A stretch of 33,580 nt of DNA, taken from IMG/VR virus record IMGVR_UViG_3300046501_000098, positions 1 through 33,580 of that record, one strand, 5' to 3'. The position numbers were made by a program, and so were the translations under genes. Of this stretch, positions 21,744 through 29,987 are shown piece after piece (the first letter of the stretch is position 1; every line of letters starts with the position of its first letter). The notes beneath the pieces are model-generated. The model was given only the letters and a program-made list of their open reading frames with translations, made no database searches and was not told where the DNA came from. This stretch comes from a virus.

Positions 21744-24182
21744 ATGCAGATCAATGACCTGTTGAGTCACTTCGCTGATGTCTCCGAGCAGCCGGACGGG
21801 GGATTCCTCGCAGTGTGCCCGAGCCACGGTGACAGTCGCCCGAGCCTGCGCCTGTGGATCGGTGAGGATCGCAAGGTTCGCATCACGTGCCGCGCCGGTT
21901 GCAAGCCTGCCGAAGTGGTGTTCAGTGCCGGTCTCGGGTGGCCGGACATGTTCGACGTTGAGGGAGACGCCCCGACCGTGGCCAGTGCCAAGCCTGAGCT
22001 TGTTGGACCTAAGCACATCGCCGCCCTGACCATGTACGCGGACGATGCCCGTGATGCCCTGGTCGACTACAGCGACGAGTGGGCGGCCGTTGCCCGTGAC
22101 TATCTCGCTGACCGGTTCGGCATGAGCGTGGACACGGCCTACGAACTGGGGGTCGGCGTAGACGATACGACCGTGAATCCCATGTGGTCTGCTCTGTCTC
22201 CCGCTTACAAGCGCTACGCGCGGCTCACGGTTCCGCTCAATGACTTCAACGGCACGCCGCGAGGCTTGCAGGGTCGGGACCTTACCGGCGACTGTCCGGG
22301 CCGGTGGGTGTCCCTCACTAACCCTGAGGGCTTCCGCTGGGCCCCGTACGGCGTCTTTCGCGGGCAGGGTGGATACGGAGTCACTCTCATCACCGAGGGG
22401 CCCGGAGATGGGCTCACAGCGGTTGCGGTGGGATACGACGTCATCATGGTCCGGGGTGCCTCGCTGGTGGCTTCGCCGGAACTCCTGGAAGAGATCGCCA
22501 ACGGCGTGCGTGGCACTCAGGTAATCGCCTGCGGCGACAACGACCCGGCGGGACAGGCGTTCAACCGGAAGCTTGCCGAGGGACTCAAGCCGTTCGGTGT
22601 TGATGTCTACGCGCTGAGCATCCCGGACAGTGGCCGTAAGTCTGACCTCACGGACTGGCGACAGCTTGAGCCGGTTGAGTTCGCCGCGCAACTGCACTCC
22701 GCTGTGAAGACTGCCCGTCCGGTCAAGGATGCGCACGAGGCTCGCCGCGAGGCTGTCACCGAGGAACTCAGCGAGGCAACCGGCGCCGACATCGTGAGCC
22801 GTGACCAGGGAGCCGAGGCCGGACGCATCCTCGCTTCGCTGATCGAGCGTTACGGCGATTCCGATGCGATGAACGCGCATGCCCTGGTGGCGTGGACCGA
22901 CGGTCGTATCAAGTTCGCCCCCGGCCTCGGGTTCTACACGTGGAACGGTCGCACCTGGGAGCGTTCTGAGGTCAAGGTCCGGCAGGAGATTCACCGCATG
23001 GGCGCCGCACTGGTCATGGCGGGCAAACTCGCCGAGTCCAAGGGCTTCACCATGACGACGCGCATTGACGCACTCATGACTGAGCTTCGCTCGGTGCCCT
23101 CGGTGTACGTCGCTCCGCAGGATTTCGACAACCGGCCGGACCTGCTGAGCTTCCGCAACGGCACTGTCGAATTGCGTACGGGACGCTTGCGGCCCCATGC
23201 CAAGGAAGACATGTTGACGTACTGCCTCGCGATCGAGTTTGACCCTGCGGCACGCTGCCCCCGTTGGGAAGGGTTCCTCACGGAGATCTTTCCGGAGAAC
23301 GCCGACCTAGTCCCGTACATGCAGCGGCTCATCGGCTACGGCATCACGGGGTACACCGACGAGCAGTGCTTTGCGGTGCTGTGGGGTAAGGGTGCCAACG
23401 GCAAATCCGTCCTGACCGACACCCTGTCAACCGTGTTCGGCACCATCACCAAGACAACGCCGTTCGCCACCTTCGAGGAGAAGCAAGGCGGAGGCATTCC
23501 CAACGACATCGCCGCCCTGCGTGGTGCCCGTTTCGTTATGGCATCCGAGGGTGAGTCCGGCCGTCCGATGTCCGAGGCAGTCCTGAAGCGGGTCACCGGT
23601 AAGGACATGGTCTCGGCCCGGTTTCTGCGGCAGGAGTTCTTCGAGTTCAAGCCATCCTTTCTGCTGATGCTCGCCACCAATCACAAGCCCAAGTTCCGTG
23701 GTCAGGATGACGGTCTCTGGCGCCGAGTCAAGATGATTCCGTTCAAGCGGTTCTTTGCTCCGCACGAGCGTGATCATGACCTTGACAAGAAGCTGATTGC
23801 CGAGGCGCAGGGAATCGCAGCGTGGGCGGTCCGTGGCGCTGGTCTCTGGTTCGCCGAGGGCTTGTCCGACCCGGAGACGATCAGTAAGGCAACGACCGAG
23901 TACAAGGAAACTTCGGACACCCTCGCTGGGTTCTTCCCTGGCGTCCTGGTTGCCGAGGACGGTGCGCGACTCGATGGCGCCGAGGCGTACAACAGTTACC
24001 GCGATTGGTGCGAGGCTGAAGGACTTCCCTCTAAGGAGGTGTGGTCACGTCGTGCGTTCTACAGCGCGATGGAGGAGCGGGGTATCCAGCGAGTGCGCGT
24101 GTCCAAGGGGATGGCGCTGGTCGGTATCCGACTCGCTAGCAGCACTGTGAAGACGGGTCCTGGCATCTTCGCCAACGACTAA
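21744..24182 (+). CDS. DNA primase-helicase
   Basis: 812 residues, AAGGGAACGCA leader. It would unwind the fork and make primers. Residues 25-53 are a zinc-finger-like primase region (CPSHGD ... TCRAGC; C25, H28, C49, C53). A Toprim domain follows with TEGPGDG (E218) and ACGDNDPAG (D265, D267). A D5_N-like segment leads to an SF3 helicase: Walker A WGKGANGKS (547-555), the acidic MASEGE strand (599-604), LMLATNHKPK (641-650, sensor) and the LWRRVKMIPF arginines (659-668). All expected motifs are present. The 3' end contains a near-copy of the CGGTAACC element. CTA codons are nearly absent. Confidence 0.93.
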   Translation: MQINDLLSHFADVSEQPDGGFLAVCPSHGDSRPSLRLWIGEDRKVRITCRAGCKPAEVVFSAGLGWPDMFDVEGDAPTVASAKPELVGPKHIAALTMYADDARDALVDYSDEWAAVARDYLADRFGMSVDTAYELGVGVDDTTVNPMWSALSPAYKRYARLTVPLNDFNGTPRGLQGRDLTGDCPGRWVSLTNPEGFRWAPYGVFRGQGGYGVTLITEGPGDGLTAVAVGYDVIMVRGASLVASPELLEEIANGVRGTQVIACGDNDPAGQAFNRKLAEGLKPFGVDVYALSIPDSGRKSDLTDWRQLEPVEFAAQLHSAVKTARPVKDAHEARREAVTEELSEATGADIVSRDQGAEAGRILASLIERYGDSDAMNAHALVAWTDGRIKFAPGLGFYTWNGRTWERSEVKVRQEIHRMGAALVMAGKLAESKGFTMTTRIDALMTELRSVPSVYVAPQDFDNRPDLLSFRNGTVELRTGRLRPHAKEDMLTYCLAIEFDPAARCPRWEGFLTEIFPENADLVPYMQRLIGYGITGYTDEQCFAVLWGKGANGKSVLTDTLSTVFGTITKTTPFATFEEKQGGGIPNDIAALRGARFVMASEGESGRPMSEAVLKRVTGKDMVSARFLRQEFFEFKPSFLLMLATNHKPKFRGQDDGLWRRVKMIPFKRFFAPHERDHDLDKKLIAEAQGIAAWAVRGAGLWFAEGLSDPETISKATTEYKETSDTLAGFFPGVLVAEDGARLDGAEAYNSYRDWCEAEGLPSKEVWSRRAFYSAMEERGIQRVRVSKGMALVGIRLASSTVKTGPGIFAND
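24122..24139 (+). promoter_or_regulatory. CGGTAACC element, copy g, inside the primase gene
   Basis: CGGTATCCGACTCGCTAG, one mismatch (A to T) from the consensus, encoding VGIRLAS near the C terminus of the primase. It lies 117 bases before the DNA polymerase start. Coding constraint and chance cannot be excluded, but 17 of 18 bases match. Confidence 0.55.
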
Positions 24183-24199
24183 CACAACACAACGTCTCT

Positions 24200-24231
24200 G
24201 GGGTCACCTACGAATTTTCGTGGGTGGCCCC
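24200..24231. terminator. Terminator-like hairpin on the CACCTACG palindrome (copy 6)
   Basis: All 32 bases equal those at 4698-4729: GGGG-T, the palindrome, then CCCC, forming a 15 bp stem. It lies between primase stop and polymerase start, and CTTCG rather than a T-run follows. Core palindrome at 24205-24226. Confidence 0.75.
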
Positions 24232-24256
24232 TTCGCGTTCCATAGGAGGTACCCCC

Positions 24257-26107
24257 GTGAAGATCTACCCCTACGCCATCGCCGGTGAGCCGGTACAGGT
24301 CAAGGTTCCGGAAGACTCGCACGACTTGCGCGCGTTCCAGTACTGGTTCCAGGATGCCAACCGGCGCGGACCCATTGCGCTGGACACCGAGACCACCGGC
24401 CTTGACATCTACTCGCCTGGCTACCGCCTGCGCACGGTCCAGTTCGGCGACGCGCGTACGGCATGGGTCATCCACTGGGAGCGAGGCGGGCTCTTTGAGC
24501 AGTTCGCCCGCGAGGCTCTGCGCACGGGCACTAAGTTCCAGATCCACAACGCGCCGTTTGACTGGGCAGTGATCGACCGCCACGCAGGCGTGAGCATTGA
24601 GAGTCTCGCCCCACGCACTATCGACACGCGCCTAAAGGCTGGACTGGTCGACCCCCGTCAACCTCAGGAGGGAGGCCGGGGCACGGCACTGAAGCCGAAT
24701 GCGGCCTACTACATCGACCCTGCGGCCCCGGACACTCAGGGGGACCTTACGGCCGTGTTCCGCTCGCTGAAGCTGACCAAGACAACCGGGTGGGCGGGCA
24801 TTCCGCTGGACCACCCCACTTACAACCTGTACGCCGGTCTCGATGTGCTGCTGACGTCTCGGCTCGACGTGGCCCTAGACAACGAACTGCGCTTGCTCGA
24901 CGTCCGCCCTCGGCTGGTCCAGTACGAGCACGAGATCGCCCGCATCTGCGCCATCATGCAGCGCAAGGGGATGATCCTGGACGTTGACTACGCCAAGCAG
25001 TTGTCATCCACGCTTTCCGATGAGGCGCTCCGCTACGAGGCTCAGGCGCTCCGCTACGGGGTCGAGAACATCAACGCGTCCCGACAGGTCACCGACGCGC
25101 TACAGGCCATGGGGGAGACGCTCACGGACCTGACAGCATCCGGCGCCTTCAAGGCTGATAAGGCCGTCCTGTGTGCGCTCGCTGACCTTGACCAAAACAA
25201 CTGGACGCGACTTGGTGCGCGCACCCCCAACCCGCTCGCTGATGCCATCCTGCGCAGTAAGCGGGCAGGGAAGTGGAACAGCGCGTATGCGCAGACGTTC
25301 TTGGACGTGGCAGACACCGAGGGTCGCATCCACTGTTTCATCAACAGCATGCAGGCGCGAACGGGAAGGATGTCAATCACTCGCCCGGCGCTTCAGACTC
25401 TCCCGTCCAGCGACCAGACGATCCGCCGTGCACTGCTCGCTGAGCCTGGCGAAGTGATGGTCTCGACCGACTTTGCGGCGGTTGAACTGCGCGTGCTCGC
25501 TGCCCTCGGTGACGTGAAGAACATGAAGCGGGCGATAGCCAACGGCGAGGATCTCCACTCGTTCACCGCGCGCATGGTGTTCGGCGAAGGTTTCACCGCG
25601 AAGCATCGCAAGATCTCCAAGGGCATCGCGTTCGGCAAGGTGTACGGCGGAGGCGCTGCCACCATTTCTCGCCAGACTGGTGCGCCCCTGGAAGACGTCC
25701 GGCGTGCGATGGCTGCTTACGACCGGGTGTACCCGGAGATCAAGCGCATGTCCAACCGCATGCAGCGCGAGGCGTACGAGACCGGCATGGTTCACGTGTC
25801 CGTCACTGGTCGTCGCCTGCCGCTGGACCGGGACCGTACCTACGCCGTTGTGAACTACGGGGTGCAGAGTGCCGCACGTGACTGCCTCGGGCAGAGCCTG
25901 ATCAACATGGAGGAATCTGGGCTGCTCGACACGATGCGCCTGCCGATCCACGATGAGGTGCTCTGCTCGGTGCCGCAGGCTGAAGCGGCCGAGTACGCAC
26001 GTGCCATTGAGAAGTGCATGACGTTCGACCTGTACGGCGTGCCGATCGAAGCTGAGGCAGAGATTGGTAAGCGCTCGTGGGGCTCGCTGTACGGCGCTGA
26101 TGTGTAG
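24257..26107 (+). CDS. DNA polymerase I (family A) with 3'-5' exonuclease
   Basis: 616 residues from GTG 24257, chosen for its AGGAGG SD (24244-24249). A GTG at 24224 would lie in the hairpin. The replicative phage polymerase. Exonuclease motifs are LDTETTG (D43, E45), HNAPFDW (D102) and YNLYAGLD. Polymerase motif A is STDFAAVELR (D405; Phe where Tyr is common in DYSQIELR-type enzymes), motif B is HRKISKGIAFGKVYGG (450-465) and motif C is IHDEV (D566). There is no 5'-3' exonuclease domain, as in other phage enzymes. Upstream hairpin 24200 separates it from the primase unless read-through occurs. Confidence 0.95.
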   Translation: MKIYPYAIAGEPVQVKVPEDSHDLRAFQYWFQDANRRGPIALDTETTGLDIYSPGYRLRTVQFGDARTAWVIHWERGGLFEQFAREALRTGTKFQIHNAPFDWAVIDRHAGVSIESLAPRTIDTRLKAGLVDPRQPQEGGRGTALKPNAAYYIDPAAPDTQGDLTAVFRSLKLTKTTGWAGIPLDHPTYNLYAGLDVLLTSRLDVALDNELRLLDVRPRLVQYEHEIARICAIMQRKGMILDVDYAKQLSSTLSDEALRYEAQALRYGVENINASRQVTDALQAMGETLTDLTASGAFKADKAVLCALADLDQNNWTRLGARTPNPLADAILRSKRAGKWNSAYAQTFLDVADTEGRIHCFINSMQARTGRMSITRPALQTLPSSDQTIRRALLAEPGEVMVSTDFAAVELRVLAALGDVKNMKRAIANGEDLHSFTARMVFGEGFTAKHRKISKGIAFGKVYGGGAATISRQTGAPLEDVRRAMAAYDRVYPEIKRMSNRMQREAYETGMVHVSVTGRRLPLDRDRTYAVVNYGVQSAARDCLGQSLINMEESGLLDTMRLPIHDEVLCSVPQAEAAEYARAIEKCMTFDLYGVPIEAEAEIGKRSWGSLYGADV

Positions 26108-26120
26108 CTGAGCGTGAGAT

Positions 26121-26160
26121 GAGGGGCTGACTCCTGTCATGGGGTCGGCCCCTCTCCTAC
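26121..26160 (+). terminator. Terminator after DNA polymerase
   Basis: GAGGGGCTGACTCC (26121-26134) pairs across all 14 positions (two G-T wobbles) with GGGGTCGGCCCCTC (26141-26154) around a 6 base loop. The following TCCTACTTT is only weakly T-rich. Confidence 0.8.
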
Positions 26161-26479
26161 TTTGAGCAAACAAATTTTCTGACGGCGTCTCACCTGCAAA
26201 TCACAGCCGTTACCTACCCCTTAGCCCTGAAGGGTCGATGGTTCGTAGGTAGGACCCGGGGTCACGCCTTGGAATCCACTACAACGATCTCACCTAGTAG
26301 CTGGTCTTACAGGCAGGCAAGTACGAAAGCGCCTTGACCCACCTACGAAAAAACACGTAGAACTCACCTCAGCGAATCGAGTTATCCGGCCGGAGGCTCG
26401 AAGCGCAGACACCCCGCCTGTGGGGTTGCTCTGCTGAACGGTGCTGCCCCTTTGCGCACCAATCCGGCCGGACTCCCTC
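26160..26479 (+). promoter_or_regulatory. Long non-coding control region before the sigma-like gene
   Basis: 320 bases without a gene. Contents: degenerate members of the CACCTACG family (ACAAATTTTCTG near 26169; TTCGTAGGTAGG at 26242-26253; CACCTACGAA with CACGTAG at 26340-26360); a TTGACC (26334-26339), 18 base spacer, TAGAAC (26358-26363) promoter candidate that encloses the last site; two exact copies of the palindromic ATCCGGCCGGA (26384-26394, 26462-26472); and a small hairpin with arms CCCC/GGGG near 26415. It resembles a control or origin region. No tRNA fold was recognised. Confidence 0.55.
26334..26363 (+). promoter_or_regulatory. Candidate promoter overlapping a CACCTACG-type site
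   Basis: TTGACC and TAGAAC with an 18 base gap, as in P1-P3, but the last -10 base is C and the downstream CTCGTAAG block is missing. A degenerate palindrome fills the spacer, suggesting repression if a protein binds there. Confidence 0.45.
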
Positions 26480-26497
26480 AGGTAACCGACTCGCTAG
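26480..26497 (+). promoter_or_regulatory. CGGTAACC element, copy e
   Basis: AGGTAACCGACTCGCTAG (first base A), 33 bases before ATG 26531. The end extends into a perfect inverted repeat TCGCTAG-AGACAT-CTAGCGA (26491-26510). Confidence 0.76.
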
Positions 26498-26530
26498 AGA
26501 CATCTAGCGACCACCTGAAGGAGTCCCCGA

Positions 26531-27634
26531 ATGTCTCTCACCGTTGCTCAGATCGCTTCCGCTCAGTCCAACGACCTGACCGCCATCGGCGCCGTACTGG
26601 CCGAGATGGAGCCCACCGTTACTCGCCTCGCCGCTGAGGCTTCCCGCCGCCTGCCGAACGATCAGCGCGAGGATCTGGCACAGGATGCCCGCGAGGCGCT
26701 GTTCGTGGCGCTGGGCCGCTTCGATGGCTCGAAGGTCAAGGGCGATGTAGTCGACGGGTTCAACGGCTTCATGTTCCAGACGATTCGGGACGCGCTGAAG
26801 GACCGGGTTCGGGAGATGCGCTTCGAGGGTGCGGACAAGGATGCCGTCAAGGTCTTCATGTCCATGCGGGAACAGGCCGGGGACGACCTGTACCTGACCG
26901 CCAAGCTCGCTCAGACGGTTCCGCCCAAGGGTCTGCGCCTCTCTGCCGACCGTGCCGAGGCCGCCCGCATGGCGTTCCAGGGAGCCACCTACCTGATTCA
27001 GCAGGACGGCGACGACGAGTACTCGCTCGCTGACTCCCTCGCTGTGGTCGACGAGACGCCGCAGGTAAACCCCAAGGTGGGCCACGGTGCCGCACTGGAG
27101 GCGCTCGCAGTGCTCCACCGGTACACGACCGCTCGTGAGGTGCTGCGGAAGCTTCCTGCGACCGCTGAGGACGTTGACGCCATCGAAGATGCGATTGCCG
27201 TTCCGCGTGACGCTGATGTTCGCCGCTACGTGCTCGGTGCAATCTCGATCCTGCGTAGCTACGTGAGCACGGTTGCAGACGGCGAGCTTGCCAACGACCT
27301 GCGCGATGTGTCTGACGATCGGCGCGACGAGCGGGCAGCGAAGATCGGCAACGTTCACACGGCCCTCGGCAAGCTGTCGCCCGGTCAGCGTGGAGCCCTT
27401 CACTTCACGTTCGGTATCGACGGTGCGCAGGAGTTCGGCGAGGGTGACGGGTCGGACCTGGCCGGACTCGCTGAGGCCATGGGCACCACCGAGGGCAGCG
27501 CCAAGAAGACCCGCTCTGTTGCGAAGCAGTCGTTTGAGAAGCACTACGTTCCGCTCGTCGCCACCTCCGAGGGCGACGCACAGGAGTGGCACGCTGCTGC
27601 CGCTGAGGCTCGCAAGAACGCCGGGCGTAAGTGA
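26531..27634 (+). CDS. Sigma-factor-like protein
   Basis: 367 residues, GAAGGAG SD. The N-terminal part (about 40-97: RLPNDQREDLAQDAREALFV, ALGRFD, FNGFMFQTIRDALKDRVRE) matches sigma70 region 2 in pattern. The C-terminal part (about 274-342: LGKLSPGQRGALHFTFGID, then LAGLAEAMGTTEGSAKKTR) matches sigma region 4 with its helix-turn-helix. About 175 residues lie between, longer than in ECF sigmas and without a clear region 3. It may redirect host RNA polymerase to phage promoters such as the repeated elements in this window. It could also be an anti-host or non-sigma transcription factor. Its stop overlaps the second HNH gene. Confidence 0.72.
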   Translation: MSLTVAQIASAQSNDLTAIGAVLAEMEPTVTRLAAEASRRLPNDQREDLAQDAREALFVALGRFDGSKVKGDVVDGFNGFMFQTIRDALKDRVREMRFEGADKDAVKVFMSMREQAGDDLYLTAKLAQTVPPKGLRLSADRAEAARMAFQGATYLIQQDGDDEYSLADSLAVVDETPQVNPKVGHGAALEALAVLHRYTTAREVLRKLPATAEDVDAIEDAIAVPRDADVRRYVLGAISILRSYVSTVADGELANDLRDVSDDRRDERAAKIGNVHTALGKLSPGQRGALHFTFGIDGAQEFGEGDGSDLAGLAEAMGTTEGSAKKTRSVAKQSFEKHYVPLVATSEGDAQEWHAAAAEARKNAGRK

Positions 27635-27885
27635 TCGCACCTGCCTACGCCGCCCTGTACCAGTCACACCGACGGGTCAGGGCGGCCCCCTACAAGCGCG
27701 CTGAGATCTTCGCCCGCTGGGGCAATACCTGCTGCTACTGCCCGGCACCGGCCGAGCACCTAGACCACGTCATCCCGCTGAGCAAGGGCGGTGCGGACCG
27801 GGCTCACAACCTGGTTCCCGCCTGCGCCGAATGCAACTTGACCAAGTCAAACCAGAGTCTCGCCGACTGGGCGAGCACCTTCTAA
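27631..27885 (+). CDS. HNH endonuclease 2
   Basis: 84 residues, GTG start overlapping the sigma-like stop (GTGA), so translation is coupled. The HNH core is complete: CCYC, HLDHVIPLSKGGAD and NLVPACAECNLTKSN. It lacks the N-terminal zinc ribbon of HNH 1. By hand alignment 31 of 55 residues are identical to the C-terminal part of HNH 1, so the two are paralogues or related acquisitions flanking the primase, polymerase and sigma block. It ends 10 bases before the ribonucleotide reductase start. Confidence 0.88.
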   Translation: MIAPAYAALYQSHRRVRAAPYKRAEIFARWGNTCCYCPAPAEHLDHVIPLSKGGADRAHNLVPACAECNLTKSNQSLADWASTF

Positions 27886-27895
27886 GGAGATTGTT

Positions 27896-29929
27896 TTGAG
27901 CATCACCCACGCCCCCGCCTTTGGCCCCACTGGGCAGACGGTCTACGAGCGGACCTACCAGCGTGTGAAGCCGAACGGCGAGCGGGAATCGTGGCTGGAC
28001 ACCGTGACTCGCGTGGTGGACGGAAACACGGGCCTGGTGCCTGCGGAGCGGATCGAGCCTGGCGAGCGAGACAGGCTCATTGAGCTCATGTATGACTTCA
28101 AGATCCTGCCCGCTGGTCGGCATCTCTGGGCCTCGGGTGTGCCCGGTCGTCAGTACCTGTTCAACTGCCATGTAAGTGGTTGGGAGCAGTCGCTGAGCGA
28201 GCACTTTGACTTCACCTTCATGCGTCTCATGGAGGGTGGGGGAGTCGGCGCGAACTACTCGTCTCGCTTCCTGAAGCCGTTCGGTGCCCCGGTGCGCCCG
28301 CTTGAGGTACACATCGTCTGCGACCCTGCACACCCGGACTACGAGGCCATGCTCGCCGCAGGTGTCCTCTCTGAGCACTACTCCTACGAGTGGGGCGGCG
28401 CGTTCGCTGTTGAAGACTCCCGCGAGGGTTGGTCCGCTGCAATGGTCGACCTGATCGATACCTACTACCGCGAGGCAAAGCACGCTGAGCGCGTCTATGA
28501 CGTCTCCCGTGTCCGTGGTGCTGGTGCTCCGCTGCGTACGTTCGGTGGCACCGCTTCCGGCCCCCGCCCGTTCGCTCGCATGATGCTCGACATTGCCTCG
28601 GTCATGAATGCCTCGGTTGGTGAAGCCCACGTCTCGCCCCTGGGCGCCATGGAGATGGATCACGCCATCGCTGAGTGTGTGGTATCGGGCGGTAACCGGC
28701 GCTCTGCCCGCATGGCAATGGTCGAGTGGGACGACCCGTCCATTTTCGAGTTCATCAACTGCAAGTCCGATTCGGCGAAGCACTGGACTACCAACATCAG
28801 CGTGGTGATCGACGACGCGTTCATTACCGCGCTGGGCGCCGAGGATCCTCACGCTGTGGCAGTGCATCGCGCAGCGACCGAGGGCATGCTCAACAACGGT
28901 GAGCCGGGTTACTGGAACAAGGATCTGTCCAACGTCGGCGAGCCCAACGAGGTCATTGCCACCAACCCGTGCGGCGAGATCGCGCTCGAAGCGTGGGAGA
29001 ACTGCAACCTAGGACACGTCAACCTTGACGCGTTCGCTCCTACGGCCAAGGGTCAGCGCGTCGACTGGACCGCCGTATTTGAGGCACACCGCTTGATGGC
29101 GCGCTTCCTGATCCGTGCCACCTACGGCGATGTGAACGACCCCAAGCAGGCAGCGAAGCTTGCCCGTAACCGGCGCATCGGTGTTGGCCACTTCGGCGTA
29201 CAGGGTTTCCTCGCCAAGCAGGGTGTTCGTTACAGCAGCGCGCCGGACAACCACAAGTTCATTCGCTCGCTTGAGTGGATGCGCTCCGCTGTTGATGACG
29301 CCGCCGCTGAGTACGCGCATGAACTGCGCATCCCGGTACCGGTGAAGACGACCACGGTTGCGCCCACCGGCACCATCGCCAAGATGCCTGGAGCCACCGA
29401 GGGTATCCACCCCATCTACGCCCGGCACTTCATCCGGCGTGTTCGTTTCAGCGTGGTGGACGAGCGGCAGGCGGCGACGGTCGAGCAGTACCGGGCCGAG
29501 GGTTACACCGTGGAGCAGGACGTGTACGACGCTTCCGGCAACACGGTGGTAGTCGAGTTCCCCACCAAGGAGAAGCTAGTCCAGGAGGTTGAGGCGCTCG
29601 GGTACTCCGCTGGGCTGGTCGAGTCGGCCGATGAAATCCCCTTCGCTGACATGCTCGCGTTCCAGGAGATGTACCAGTCCCACTACGCCAACAACGCCGT
29701 GAGCTTCACGGTGAACATCGCCCCCGGGTCCATCTCGCTGGAAGACGCCATGGAGACCCTGCGCAGCTTCCTGCCGACCCTGAAGGGCACCACCGTGTTC
29801 CCTGACCTCACGCGCCCGCAGAGCCCCTACGAGCGGATGACTGAAGCGGCATACGAGGAGTCGGCGCAGCGAAGCGTAGATGCCTCTTACGACGAAGCCT
29901 GCGCGTCCGGTGCGTGCCCGGTGAAGTGA
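27896..29929 (+). CDS. nrdJ: Class II (adenosylcobalamin-dependent) ribonucleotide reductase
   Basis: 677 residues, TTG start with AAGGAGA SD. It would make deoxyribonucleotides from ribonucleotides with a B12 radical, without oxygen. Key residues match the monomeric Lactobacillus-type enzyme in identity and spacing: C91 (FNCHVS), C359 and E361 (NPCGE), C370 (ENCNLGH; 11 residues after C359, as in C408/C419 of that enzyme), and the C-terminal redox pair C669 and C674 (CASGAC). No NrdA/B-type partner exists. PTGTIAKMPGATEGIHPIYA is the phosphate-binding loop region. A thioredoxin-like gene lies downstream as possible reductant. CTA occurs only about twice. Confidence 0.93.
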   Translation: MSITHAPAFGPTGQTVYERTYQRVKPNGERESWLDTVTRVVDGNTGLVPAERIEPGERDRLIELMYDFKILPAGRHLWASGVPGRQYLFNCHVSGWEQSLSEHFDFTFMRLMEGGGVGANYSSRFLKPFGAPVRPLEVHIVCDPAHPDYEAMLAAGVLSEHYSYEWGGAFAVEDSREGWSAAMVDLIDTYYREAKHAERVYDVSRVRGAGAPLRTFGGTASGPRPFARMMLDIASVMNASVGEAHVSPLGAMEMDHAIAECVVSGGNRRSARMAMVEWDDPSIFEFINCKSDSAKHWTTNISVVIDDAFITALGAEDPHAVAVHRAATEGMLNNGEPGYWNKDLSNVGEPNEVIATNPCGEIALEAWENCNLGHVNLDAFAPTAKGQRVDWTAVFEAHRLMARFLIRATYGDVNDPKQAAKLARNRRIGVGHFGVQGFLAKQGVRYSSAPDNHKFIRSLEWMRSAVDDAAAEYAHELRIPVPVKTTTVAPTGTIAKMPGATEGIHPIYARHFIRRVRFSVVDERQAATVEQYRAEGYTVEQDVYDASGNTVVVEFPTKEKLVQEVEALGYSAGLVESADEIPFADMLAFQEMYQSHYANNAVSFTVNIAPGSISLEDAMETLRSFLPTLKGTTVFPDLTRPQSPYERMTEAAYEESAQRSVDASYDEACASGACPVK

Positions 29930-29930
29930 G

Positions 29931-29948
29931 CGGTAACCGACTCGCTAG
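29931..29948 (+). promoter_or_regulatory. CGGTAACC element, copy f
   Basis: CGGTAACCGACTCGCTAG begins one base after the reductase stop and ends 39 bases before GTG 29988. Confidence 0.77.
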
Positions 29949-29987
29949 ACCCCCAGCACAAGGGAAGAACGACGAACGGAGCACACA

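Noticed and set aside
21687-23198. 503-residue - strand open frame opposite the primase
   Set aside because: A shadow of a gene with clear zinc, Toprim and helicase motifs. The product has no recognisable domain and is low-complexity rich.
24224-24256. Upstream start for the DNA polymerase
   Set aside because: That GTG is in the hairpin arm without an SD. GTG 24257 has AGGAGG at ideal spacing.
26400-26460. tRNA-like fold in the control region
   Set aside because: A small CCCC/GGGG hairpin exists, but no cloverleaf, no T-loop GTTCRA and no acceptor stem could be drawn.
26504-28867. Long - strand frames opposite the sigma-like and reductase genes (26504-27667 and 27770-28867)
   Set aside because: Mirror frames of well-supported + strand genes. 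They overlap each other's control regions and lack leaders.
16462-29948. CGGTAACC copies as a CRISPR array
   Set aside because: Copies are kilobases apart with genes between them, and there are no regular spacers.
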